64,000 nt of DNA from Lewinellaceae bacterium (GTDB taxonomy: Bacteria; Bacteroidota; Bacteroidia; Chitinophagales; Saprospiraceae): positions 1 through 64,000 of the forward strand of contig JADJWX010000008.1 in the NCBI GenBank assembly GCA_016716135.1. The letters are read 5' to 3'. Positions 1 through 7,473 of the stretch are shown here, piece by piece. The notes under the pieces were generated by a model. It worked only from the letters and a program-made list of their open reading frames with translations. It made no database searches and was not told the DNA's origin. Numbering within the stretch: the stretch's first letter is position 1; each line of letters opens with the position of its first letter. Made by a program: the position numbers and the translations under genes.

Positions 1-71
1 CCGCGGTATCCGTGTTCCAATCGCTCTACGTTCTGAACCCTCCTTTGGATTTCCTGGCGAACAGGAATAGG

Positions 72-121
72 ACGCGGATGAGGCGGATTCGCCTGCGGCG
101 AAACGCGGATTTTCGCGGATT
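72..121. repeat. Dispersed imperfect palindrome, copy 1
   Basis: This 50-bp segment alternates ACGCGGAT-type words around a small hairpin (CGCCTGCGGCG). A closely similar segment lies at 19156-19205, with a few substitutions and the hairpin arms co-varying (GCCTTCGGC). It sits downstream of the broken SIMPL-like gene. The rest of positions 1-204 shows no gene. The copy number elsewhere in the genome is not visible from here. Confidence 0.6.
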
Positions 122-204
122 GATTCCGGCTAGGGCAGGCGAGGCGATTAAAGTTTAAATCACCTCCAATGACCCTAATGACTCAAAATGACCCCAAATC
201 CCCA

Positions 205-1190
205 TCACTCCACCTTGAGCGGACGCACCTGGCCATCAGGCGTCAGCCGATAATTTTTTGACGACTGTTTTCTCTTCGGCTTATACGGCTCGGAGCGTGT
301 AGCGGGCGATCAGGTTGTAGAAAACTGCACGGTGGGTTCCAGAATTTCCGGGTTGAGCACAATGTCGTAGTCGTTGGCCGGGATGGCATTGTAGAACCGG
401 CTGACCGGCTTTGTCGGCTGTGGTAACCACGGCACTTTTACTGTTTTCATCGAGGCGTTGGGTGCTGAATGCCTGGTAGCTTTCGTAGCGGTTGATCGGG
501 TGGCCACCCAGGCATTTTCGGCGGTGATGAGGTAGGCGGAATCGAGTTGTAGTCCAATTTCGTTGTACTTGGCTTCGATGTCGTTCAGGTAAGCAAAAGT
601 AGCCGCACGCAACTCGGTACACTTTGTTGGGGTCTTTGATAAAATAATCGACTTTGACGATGTCGTAAATTTCCTGCTGCGCAGCGGCGGTCACGATGTC
701 GTCAAGCAGGCCGGGTTGTCGTAGCGGATGTGTACGTTTTCTGCAATTCAAAACCCTTCGGGATCTCCGTGTAGGATTTTTTGGAAACAATTTTTTTCTC
801 CACAATGTACTCGTAGCGGGGCAGAAAGTTGACCATGTCCACATAAATCGCTTCCCGGGGTATGTCCAGGTTTTTGAGTGAGGCCAGAAATCCGTCGAGC
901 CGGCTGTTGAGCAGTTTGTTGGTTTCGTCGGCTGTTTTTCCCAATTGAAGGACACTGAAAATGGCGGTGTACGAATCGGCGCGTTGGTTGGACAGTGCGT
1001 TGATTCTGACTTCCAGGATGTTGTCGGCTTGCAGGCGCGCACTTTTGGGCACAGCCCGGAATTGGGCGCTGGGCTGGATGTTTTGGTATTGCATTTGGTT
1101 TTGTTCGCCGTAGTTGCCCATTACCTGGGCGTTGAGCGGCATGGCAGCACCGAGTAAAAAGGCGCAAAAAAGAAGGGCACTGTGTTTCAT
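205..1190 (-). pseudogene. SIMPL (DUF541)-like periplasmic protein, frameshifted
   Basis: The first 162 codons from ATG 1190 are open. They give a signal peptide (hydrophobic to residue ~20, ending LNAQ) and the start of a SIMPL domain: a segment around 'LLNSRLDGFLASLKNLDI' followed by 'LPRYEYIVEKK'. The homology then jumps frame near 715-725, again near 610, near 500, and once more near 300. A plausible native end is the TGA at 205-207. SIMPL proteins are small envelope proteins of unclear function, usually about 230-300 residues, and the reconstructed length fits. The frameshifts may be sequencing errors, because the next three genes show the same pattern. The family call is moderate; the frameshifts are seen directly. 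Confidence 0.6.
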
Positions 1191-1270
1191 ACGTACGGGT
1201 GTTTTAGTTTGGTTTCAAACGTTAAAAAGGGTGGTGTATTTCGCGCAAACTCGTCCTACGGCTTCCGCGT

Positions 1271-1302
1271 ACTCGTCCTACGGCCAAAGCCGTAGGACGA
1301 GT
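1271..1302. terminator. Perfect 14-bp stem hairpin
   Basis: ACTCGTCCTACGGC, a CAAA loop, then the exact reverse complement. One arm is also repeated just upstream at 1248-1261. It lies between the divergently transcribed SIMPL-like gene and folE, so it is not an obvious terminator for either. Related hairpins sharing ACTCGTC occur at 49828-49860 and 60316-60375, which suggests a dispersed palindrome family rather than a gene-specific signal. Confidence 0.5.
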
Positions 1303-1428
1303 AGCAAATGTTGTTTAAACTTTTTGCAAATAAATTCCGAAGGACTAAACAGAACAAACGAAACTACTGCGTTAAACGATCGTCTTTGCCCAAGCGGCTA
1401 TTCATTTCACCAATACTTTCCTTTTACC

Positions 1429-2117
1429 ATGGCGAACTCCTGATCACTGGCCACCATTTGGCCAGCCCCGATGCTGACGAAATGGGCGATTTGCGCGTCG
1501 CCACTTCTGCGGATACGCCCTTGCACGCCCATGCTTTGACCTGACGGATTCGGAAAAAATTGCACAGATCAGCGACCGGTTTGCCGAGATTATGGAAATC
1601 CTCGGGTCTTGACCTGACCGACGACAGCCCGCGCGGCACGCCCAAGCGCGTGGCCAAAATGTTACGTGCAGGAAATTTTTCGGGGTCTCAAACCGGCAAA
1701 CAAACCGGTAGCCACCACTTTTGAAAATAAATACCAGTACGCCGCCTGGTCATTGAGCGCAATATTCCGCACAGCACCTTCAGACACCACTTCCAGCCGA
1801 TTTTGGCGTGGCGCACATCGCCTATATCCCCAATAACAAAGTGATCAGCCTGTCGAAACTCAACCGCATTGCCGACTACTACGCCCGCCGCCCGCAGGTA
1901 CAGGAACGGCTGACCATTCAGATTGCGGAGGAACTGAAACGCACCCTGCAAACGGAAGACGTGGCCGTGTACATCGATGCCAAACACATGTGCGTGCAAG
2001 CCCGCGGTGTGGAGCACCACGGCGCCAGCACCATTACGGCGGAGTATTCCGCAAATTTTGAATGAAACAACGCGGCAGGAGTTTTTGATGGCGATTCATT
2101 CACGCATGCCGGAGTAG
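1429..2117 (+). pseudogene. folE: GTP cyclohydrolase I, frameshifted
   Basis: The family converts GTP to 7,8-dihydroneopterin triphosphate for folate and other pterins. Pieces in different frames align end to end with FolE: 'VATSADTPLHAHA', 'FAEIMEILG', 'LDLTDDSPRGTPKRVAKM', 'YVQEIFRGLKPANKPVATT', the zinc-site region reconstructed as HSTCEHHF, then a clean stretch from ~1808 with 'AHIAYIPNNKVISLSKLNR' and 'ARRPQVQERLTIQIAEEL'. The tail ending RMPE stops at 2115-2117. At least four indels are needed (near 1545, 1612, 1663 and 1770, plus one near 2052). The start is uncertain: ATG 1429 is a guess that also needs a frameshift. folE is normally essential unless duplicated, so sequencing error is a serious alternative to decay. 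Confidence 0.75.
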
Positions 2118-2188
2118 GGTTTGATCCTGTGGTAGTCACCCCCTCGCATGGTTCCAACGAAAATCCAAACAAGTACTAGTTTTGCAGC

Positions 2189-2865
2189 ATGTCTGCAGAA
2201 ATCAGCCTGGCCGTAGATGCTGTCGTGTTCGGGTATGCCGAACAACAGTTGCAGGTTGTTGCTCATCCGGCGCAACATTCCACCCTTTGCGGGACAATAG
2301 GCGCTGCCCGGCGGCCGCGTGCTGCCGGACGAATCGCTCGAAGCCGCCGTGGAGCGCGAACTGCGTGAAGAAACCGGCGTCGATATCAATTACCTGGAGC
2401 GGCTCTACACCTTCGGCCAACCCGGCCGCGACCCGCGCAACCGTGTGGTATCCGTAGCCTACTTTGCCTCGTCAATCCAAAACAATTCAAACTGGCTGCC
2501 GCAACAGATGCCGCCGATGCGCACTGGTTTTCCTGCAAGGAACTGCCGCCGCTTGCTTTTGACCACGGGCAAATCGTTGCCTATGCCCTCCAACGCCTCC
2601 GCGCCAAACTCAGCTTACGAACCGGTTGGCCTCAACCTGCTCAACCGCGACTTCCTGTTTTCCGACCTGGAAAACTCTACGAGTCCATTCTGGACCGGAA
2701 AATTGACCGGCGCAACTTCCGGAAAAGTTCCTCAGTTTTGGCATCCTGACCGAAACCTCCCTTGCCCACAGTGGCCGAAAAGGCCGGCCCGGCACCCTGT
2801 TCCGCTTCGATGTGGAAAAATTTCAGGCACTTAAAAAAGCGGGAATACTCTTCGAAATCAAGTAG
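2189..2865 (+). pseudogene. Nudix hydrolase-winged helix regulator (NrtR-like), disrupted
   Basis: ATG 2189 gives 'MSAEISLAVDAVVFGYAEQQ', an NrtR-type N-terminus. A frame jump near 2257 continues as 'LLIRRNIPPFAGQ', then a TAG where a Trp codon (TGG) is expected (~2308), then a complete Nudix box from GRVLPDE through RELREETGV with all catalytic Glu/Arg positions. Two or more further shifts near 2480-2520 and 2675-2735 separate it from a winged-helix tail reconstructed as 'LNRDFLFSDLEKLYESIL', 'RRNFRKK' and 'GRPGTLFRFDVEKFQ', ending at the TAG 2863-2865. In known NrtR/AraR-type regulators the Nudix domain senses ADP-ribose or sugars and the wing binds a palindrome. Here the Nudix box itself looks catalytically competent. 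Whether the breaks are real or errors cannot be told from one sequence. Confidence 0.72.
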
Positions 2866-2886
2866 TTAGGTTTGACGCTTTTGAAT

Positions 2887-2905
2887 TTGTGTAATTTTTA
2901 CGCAA
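2887..2905. promoter_or_regulatory. Candidate operator palindrome 1
   Basis: TTGTGTAATTTTTACGCAA is a near-perfect 8-3-8 palindrome (TTGYGTAA/TTACRCAA). It lies 22 bp after the Nudix-regulator stop codon. A second copy in opposite orientation starts 53 bp downstream, about five helical turns. The geometry fits co-operative binding by a dimeric repressor on one DNA face. Assignment to the adjacent Nudix-winged-helix protein is inference. Confidence 0.6.
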
Positions 2906-2939
2906 AAAAAATTGCGCGGCAGGATTTTTGATCTTTAAT

Positions 2940-2958
2940 TTGCGTGAAAATTACACAA
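2940..2958. promoter_or_regulatory. Candidate operator palindrome 2
   Basis: TTGCGTGAAAATTACACAA is the reverse complement of palindrome 1 with one mismatch. It ends 17 bp before the SPFH start codon, so bound protein would block the promoter or translation start of the SPFH-NAD kinase unit. Confidence 0.6.
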
Positions 2959-2975
2959 ATAAAAAATCTGCCATC

Positions 2976-3988
2976 ATGTTTGGAATTCAATATGCTTCGT
3001 TCGACGCTGCCACCCATGTCTTGCACTACCAGAAAGGCCGGATCGTTCGCGAAGGCCGCGGCCTGTCGTTCTTTTACTTCGCTCCGACCAGTTCGATTGT
3101 TGCCATCCCCGTCAGCAGTAACGACCTACCTTGTATTTTCAGCGAAACCCCCCTGGATTCCCAGACCGTCAATATTCAGGGGCAGATCACCTTCAAGGTC
3201 GGCGCCCCGGAAAAATTGGCCGACCTCCTCGATCTTACCATTGACAGCGACGGCCGCTATAAGAAAACGACATGGAAAAGCTGAACCAGCGCATCATCAA
3301 CGAAGCGCACACCTCCATTTCGGCATTTATCCACAGCATCGGCCTGAAGGAAGCCATTCGGTCGGCCAAGGCTGCGGAAACCCGGATTTCGGAAAGCCTC
3401 ATGCGGTCGGAAGCGATCAAAATGCTGGGCATCGACATCCTGGCCGCCAGCATTCTGGCCATCAATGCCACGCCGGAAATGACACGCGCGCTGGAAACCG
3501 AAACCGGAACGCCTGCAACAGGAAGCCGATCAGGCCATCTACGAACGCCGGAATTTTGCTGTGGAACAGGAGCGAAAGATCAAGGAAAGCGAACTGAATA
3601 CCGAAATCGCCGTGAAGAGAAGAAAAAACAAAAGGCCGAAAAGCAGGCGGAACTAAAGGTGCAGGAAGCCGAAAATGAACGCAAACTGCGGGAAATGCTC
3701 GTCCAGGCAGATATTTCAGTTGAAAACCAACGCAAACAATTCCTTGAGCAAAAAACGGCAAACGACAAAGCCGAGGCCGACGCCCGGGGGTACATGCTCG
3801 AGACTACGTTGAAACCATACCGCGACATGGACTGGAGGACCCTCATGGCGCTTTCCGGCCCGGCCGACCCCGGCGCGAACATTGCGCTGGCTTTCCGGCA
3901 ACTGGCCGAGAATGCTGATAAAATCGGCAACCTGAACATCAGTCCAGACCTGCTGGAATCGCTTTTGAACCACACCGGCTTACCCAAA
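2976..3988 (+). pseudogene. SPFH/Band 7 domain protein, frameshifted
   Basis: From ATG 2976 the protein begins 'MFGIQYASFDAATHVLHYQ' and follows an SPFH/Band 7 pattern without an N-terminal membrane segment. A long charged coiled coil (about residues 180-280, rich in KAEKQAELK/ENERKLRE) follows. One base is missing from an A-run near 3268, which splits the gene. A compensating pair of indels near 3505 and 3592 scrambles about 30 residues; shifting frame restores 'RLQQEADQAIYERRNFAVEQ'. The C-terminal part 'IGNLNISPDLLESLL' is typical of soluble SPFH proteins. SPFH proteins form ring scaffolds at membranes. The reading frame continues without a stop into the next gene (see findings). Confidence 0.75.
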
Positions 3989-4918
3989 ATGAAGCCCGAA
4001 TACGCGATCATCGTAAAAAAACAAAACGCGGCTGGAAACCTAATCGAGCGCTTCAATACCAAAGCGCAGGCCCGGTTTTACATCGAACGGCTTGGGGGCG
4101 ACTTTGCGGATTACGAAGCGGAACATGAAACATTCCACCAGTCGCTGGCTTCCTTGCAGCAGCAACTCAGCACCGTTATCCGGCACAAGATCGTGGAGCG
4201 CCATTTTTTGCCTTCGTACATTTTTTCGGAAAAAAACCTCCTCGTCGTGATCGGGCAGGACGGTCTGGTGGCCAACACAGCCAAATACTCCAACGGGTTG
4301 CCCATTGTAGCTGTCAACCCCGACAAATCAAGGTACGACGGCGTTTTGCTGCCCTTCGAGCCCTCTGATTTTCTGACCGGAGTAGCGCAGGTGCTCCGGA
4401 ATGATTACCGGGCGCGGACCGCCCGTTTTGCGGAGGCGCGCCTGAACGACGGACAAACGTTGCTGGCCTTCAATGAACTGTTTATTGGCGCTGCCACGCA
4501 TGTTTCTGCCCGCTACAGGATTGGTTTTAACCGGCAGTCGGAGGAGCAGTCGTCCAGCGGACTTATCGTGTCAACGCGCGCCGGGTCCACGGGCTGGCTA
4601 AGCTCGGTATTCAACATGGCCAACGGCCTTCGGGGCGTTTTTGGCGAAAATCCAGCCGTACAGCAGCCCACAGTTGCCGACAACGAACTGCTGTTTGCGG
4701 TACGGGAACCCTTCATCAGCGTGCGCACCCAGGCCAATATCACCGCCGGCATCCTGCGCGACCAGACTACCCTAACCCTCCATTCGCTCATGCCGACCAA
4801 CGGCGTCATTTTCAGCGACGGGATCGAAACCGACTTTCTGCCGTTCAACAGCGGTGCTGTAGCCACGATCGGCCTGGCGGAGGGTGCGGCGTGTTTGGTG
4901 GAGCCGGGAGGAATATAG
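3989..4918 (+). CDS. NAD(+)/NADH kinase-like protein
   Basis: A protein of about 309 residues from ATG 3989 ('MKPEYAIIVKKQ') to the TAG at 4916-4918. It has the two-lobed layout of the NAD kinase/diacylglycerol kinase superfamily. The usual GGDGT motif appears as GQDGL (in 'LLVVIGQDGLVANTAKY'), and the later substrate-site motif as 'STRAGSTGWLSS' (GSTxx). The altered GGDGT means activity should not be assumed. The family phosphorylates NAD(H) to NADP(H) in the cytosol. Genes of this divergent type are sometimes annotated as sugar kinases. Position after a Nudix regulator and an SPFH gene suggests a regulated NAD(P)-linked unit. The frame is open upstream into the SPFH gene, so the start is chosen by homology. 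Confidence 0.75.
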   Translation: MKPEYAIIVKKQNAAGNLIERFNTKAQARFYIERLGGDFADYEAEHETFHQSLASLQQQLSTVIRHKIVERHFLPSYIFSEKNLLVVIGQDGLVANTAKYSNGLPIVAVNPDKSRYDGVLLPFEPSDFLTGVAQVLRNDYRARTARFAEARLNDGQTLLAFNELFIGAATHVSARYRIGFNRQSEEQSSSGLIVSTRAGSTGWLSSVFNMANGLRGVFGENPAVQQPTVADNELLFAVREPFISVRTQANITAGILRDQTTLTLHSLMPTNGVIFSDGIETDFLPFNSGAVATIGLAEGAACLVEPGGI

Positions 4919-4945
4919 GCGTTGATTTGTTTTTATTAAAAAACA

Positions 4946-4983
4946 AAAACCGCCCGGTACAAGCACATGCACCGGGTGGTTTT
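4946..4983. terminator. Terminator hairpin, repeat copy 1
   Basis: AAAACCGCCCGGT, a loop of about 14 nt, then ACCGGGTGGTTTT. It follows the NAD kinase stop by 28 bp and precedes the convergent immunity-like gene, so it can serve both. Near-identical hairpins occur at 6710-6748 and 9668-9705. Confidence 0.8.
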
Positions 4984-5489
4984 CATTTTATCAAAACACA
5001 AAATCAGGTCCCGTTTCACCAGGCCGAATCGCGTAGTCATTCCGGCCGTTCATATTGATCAAGCCCGGTATTCCCTTCCAAGTAGGGCGGAATTGCAAAG
5101 TGTGCACCACTAGGGCCGCCTTTTGGGTGCATCAGGTTGGTGCCGGCTTTGAATTGGTTGTTGATAAAGGATGCTTGCCCTCGAATATCTTGGTCGACAA
5201 AATCTACGAATTTTTCGAAAATGTTGTCTTTTAGATTGAATTCATGGTAATACCCACCACAACAAAAGTCTGCACTGTCATAGAAATAACATCCTTCAAT
5301 GTGCAGCTCTTTAAAGGTAAACGTGCTTAGCGTGACCCTTCCATGAAATATGCAACCTTTGAATGTTAATTTTTCCCTATGATAGACAGACCAAGAGACA
5401 ACATTTTCAAGAAAAACACAATCATAAAATGAAATTCCAGTGAGGATGTCAAAACCCTCATTTTGCAAAGCGCTAAGTTCCAGTGTATC

Positions 5490-5497
5490 TTTTATAG
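5490..5497. repeat. Target-site duplication, left
   Basis: TTTTATAG lies directly outside the left inverted repeat of the IS1-family element and is repeated exactly at 6274-6281. Eight or nine bp is normal for IS1-family insertions. Confidence 0.9.
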
Positions 5498-6273
5498 GGT
5501 CGTGACTTAAAGATTAACTTTGTGAAAATGAAATTCTATGGCATTGATTGAAGTTACCTGTCGTTATTGTCAGCGTTCAGACTAGGTTCGCAAGCAAGGA
5601 GTTAGCAAATCTGGTCATCAACGCTACCGCTGCGAGCACTGCCAGCGCACTTTTCAACTGGAATACTCGCATACTGCTTACAAGCCTGGGGTCAAAGAAC
5701 AGATTTTAGACATGGCAATGAACGGCAGTGGTATTCGAGATACAGCGCGGGTCTTGAAAGTCAATATGAACACCGTGATGAGCACGATTAAAAAAAATCG
5801 TCGGCCATAACTCCCATCAATCCTGTCTTTGTCAAAACCTCCAAAAAACTCATTCTAAGGCTCGAAGCGGATGAACAATGGTCTTTTGTGCAGCGAAAGA
5901 AAAATCAACGCTGGTTGTGGTGGGTCGAAGACTTTGACAGCGGCCAAGTGGTTGCCTTCGTCTTTGGTCGCCGTACGAATCGGACCTTTCAACAACTCAG
6001 AAACTTACTCAAAGCATCCAGTATTCGAGTCAAAAAATGGTTTACGGATGATTGTGTGGCCTATCTGGATTTGCCAACCCTCGAAAACACCAAACCGGAA
6101 AACGAAACACGCAAAAACTGGAACGAAAGCATCTCGATCTAAGAACCAGAATCAAACGCTTGGCCCGTAGAACGATATGTTTTTCAAAATCGGAAACTAT
6201 GCATGACACTACTATTGGCCTATTTATCAACTCCGTTTTCTTCGGATTAAAAGTTAATCTTTAAGTCACGACC
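5498..6273 (+). mobile_element. IS1-family insertion sequence, 776 bp
   Basis: The ends are perfect 24-bp inverted repeats starting GGTCGTGACTTAAAGATTAA (5498-5521 and 6250-6273), flanked by the 8-bp direct repeat TTTTATAG. The length is close to that of IS1 (768 bp), and the two reading frames resemble InsA and InsB. Intact inverted repeats and duplication point to a fairly recent insertion, although the transposase is broken as read. It disrupts a minus-strand immunity-like gene. Confidence 0.93.
5538..6264 (+). pseudogene. IS1-family transposase InsA-InsB', degenerate
   Basis: InsA begins at ATG 5538: zinc-finger motif CRYCQ, then 'GHQRYRCEHCQRTFQL', then 'ILDMAMNGSGIRDTARVLKV', the InsA helix-turn-helix. 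A TAG at 5583-5585 interrupts it. An A8 run at the InsA end (about 5790-5797) is a plausible slippage site leading to InsB', with 'RLEADEQWSFVQRKKNQRW' and 'GQVVAFVFGRRTNRTF'. A frame jump near 6080-6110 leads to 'DLRTRIKRLARRTICFSKS', the conserved IS1 C-terminus, and the stop at 6262-6264. The stop and the second frameshift make it non-functional as read, or mark sequence errors. Confidence 0.88.
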
Positions 6274-6281
6274 TTTTATAG
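6274..6281. repeat. Target-site duplication, right
   Basis: A second exact copy of TTTTATAG, abutting the right inverted repeat of the IS1-family element. Confidence 0.9.
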
Positions 6282-6358
6282 TACTATCTTTAAGGGTTTG
6301 GGTACTTTTTAATATTTCAAGTGCTTCTTGTGCAGAAATGGTTATCATGTATAGATAG

Positions 6359-6700
6359 TTAAGGTTTCCAAAAACTTGAAATTTCAACTTTGGTTGGCCC
6401 TACGTCTGCGTGGCGACGAAATTTTACCTGTAAATTCATTCCATGAACGACAATGTCCCTGGTTCGCACTTCACCTATAGCCATCCCGGCAGCCAACCCA
6501 TCATCGTGAATTTTTTTATAAACGTCAAATAACAAATTATCTACACCGCCTGCGGCATCTATTGCCGGATTCAAATCTGTCAAATGACCAGGTTTCTTCC
6601 TGAAAATATGCGGGTTTTTTAGTTCCTTATTTAAATTATTTCGCAATCCTCGTGCAAACTCTAAATGCTTGGCCGCCGTCGAACGGATTGAACCAACTTC
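6359..6700 (-). pseudogene. Orphan C-terminal polymorphic-toxin module
   Basis: The frame is open from a TGA at 6701-6703 to the stop at 6359 and has no ATG start; the first possible start is TTG 6646. The readable protein ('KHLEFARGLRNNLNK' ... 'GHLTDLNPAIDAAGG' ... 'VHGMNLQVKFRRHADVG') has no signal peptide or delivery domain and begins right beside a terminator-type repeat. This is how displaced toxin tails look in polymorphic-toxin loci. The disrupted gene 11 bp downstream would be its immunity partner. The toxin domain itself is not recognised. Confidence 0.55.
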
Positions 6701-6721
6701 TCAAAAAACAAAACCGCCCGG
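6684..6721. repeat. Direct repeat at module boundary, copy 1
   Basis: The word CGGATTGAACC, then CTTCTCAAA, then the left arm of the terminator hairpin is shared with 9641-9679 with a few substitutions. Each copy ends a toxin-type module, so the repeat marks a likely recombination boundary. Confidence 0.6.
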
Positions 6722-6748
6722 TACAAGCACACTGCGTCGGGCGGTTTT
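6710..6748. terminator. Terminator hairpin, repeat copy 2
   Basis: AAAACCGCCCG, a 17-nt loop, then CGGGCGGTTTT. On the minus strand it follows the immunity gene ending at 6790, giving a bona fide stem plus T-run. It is the second of three related hairpins in this locus. Confidence 0.8.
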
Positions 6749-6789
6749 ATGTTTCAAAAAAGCAAACCATTGTTCACCAAGTAAGGCGC

Positions 6790-7473
6790 TTAGCCACCGC
6801 CGCTCAATTCAACAGACTCTCCGGCTTCATGGCATACCAGCGGGTCAAACTGTATGCCAGTCAATTTAGCATCCATAATAGCTTCTTTGAGCCGTTCGGA
6901 AACATAGAACCAGCCGCCACTTATATAATAATAAAAGCGGAATAAATCAAATTTCGGCTGGCCAGGATTTATTGAAATCCGCTCTGGCTTTAAAACTTTT
7001 CCATTTGCTGAATCATAATATTCTAAAGCAGTTTTGACCTTAAATGTTCTTCGCTCTGAATCATTCACGTCATAAAAACTACAATTTTCCCAATCGAAAA
7101 ATTCGTCATCCCGCGGAGTGTTTAGATAGATTAAATAGTAGTCTATTACTCCATGTGGAGTATGCACTTGTTCCACAAAGAATTGAAAATCATCTATCCT
7201 AGATTGTCTTAGCAGATCGAATAGCCGCCTGCTTACCATTAGGTATTTAGCAATATTACTAGAGCTAAGTAAATCTGTTGGTTTAGCCAGGTCCTTTAAT
7301 ATGAATTTTGGAAAAATTACCTTAAAAGATATTGGGCCTTTAAGGGGGGTTTTTGAAACACTTTCTGGTCCCCAGTAATCAAAATTTTCCCACCATTCAG
7401 TTTGTACTTGGGGGAACTCATAGCCAATATCTTCTATGTTAGAAGAGTTCGATAATCTGAATACATTTATCAT
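6790..7473 (-). CDS. Immunity protein, Imm11/Imm43-like (DUF1629-type)
   Basis: 227 residues, no signal peptide, so a cytosolic protein. The start codon overlaps the toxin stop (ATGA, 7470-7473), which indicates translational coupling and a toxin-immunity pair. The C-terminal part 'FYVSERLKEAIMDAKLTG' followed by IQFDPL resembles the ending common in DUF1629/Imm11-type immunity proteins. The N-terminal half is rich in aromatic and acidic residues (QTEWWENFDYWGPES). Its expected role is to bind and neutralise the AHH nuclease next to it. Confidence is high for an immunity role and moderate for the family. Confidence 0.75.
   Translation of the reverse strand: MINVFRLSNSSNIEDIGYEFPQVQTEWWENFDYWGPESVSKTPLKGPISFKVIFPKFILKDLAKPTDLLSSSNIAKYLMVSRRLFDLLRQSRIDDFQFFVEQVHTPHGVIDYYLIYLNTPRDDEFFDWENCSFYDVNDSERRTFKVKTALEYYDSANGKVLKPERISINPGQPKFDLFRFYYYISGGWFYVSERLKEAIMDAKLTGIQFDPLVCHEAGESVELSGGG

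Larger units (their letters stand above)
5037..6348 (-). pseudogene. Pentapeptide-like immunity candidate split by an IS
   Basis: Removing the IS (5498-6273) and one copy of the 8-bp duplication joins ATG 6348 ('MITISAQEALEILKSTQTLK', then DSTIK) in frame to 'DTLELSALQNEGFDILTG'. The result is a protein of about 175 residues. The body has regularly spaced F/C positions ('YDCVF', 'FKGCIFHG', 'HIEGCYFYDSADF', 'FINNQF') like a divergent pentapeptide-repeat beta helix. Its start lies 11 bp after the stop of a toxin-tail fragment (6359-6646), the usual place for an immunity gene. The function is inferred from position only. The remaining 3' part could restart internally at 5468. Confidence 0.75.
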
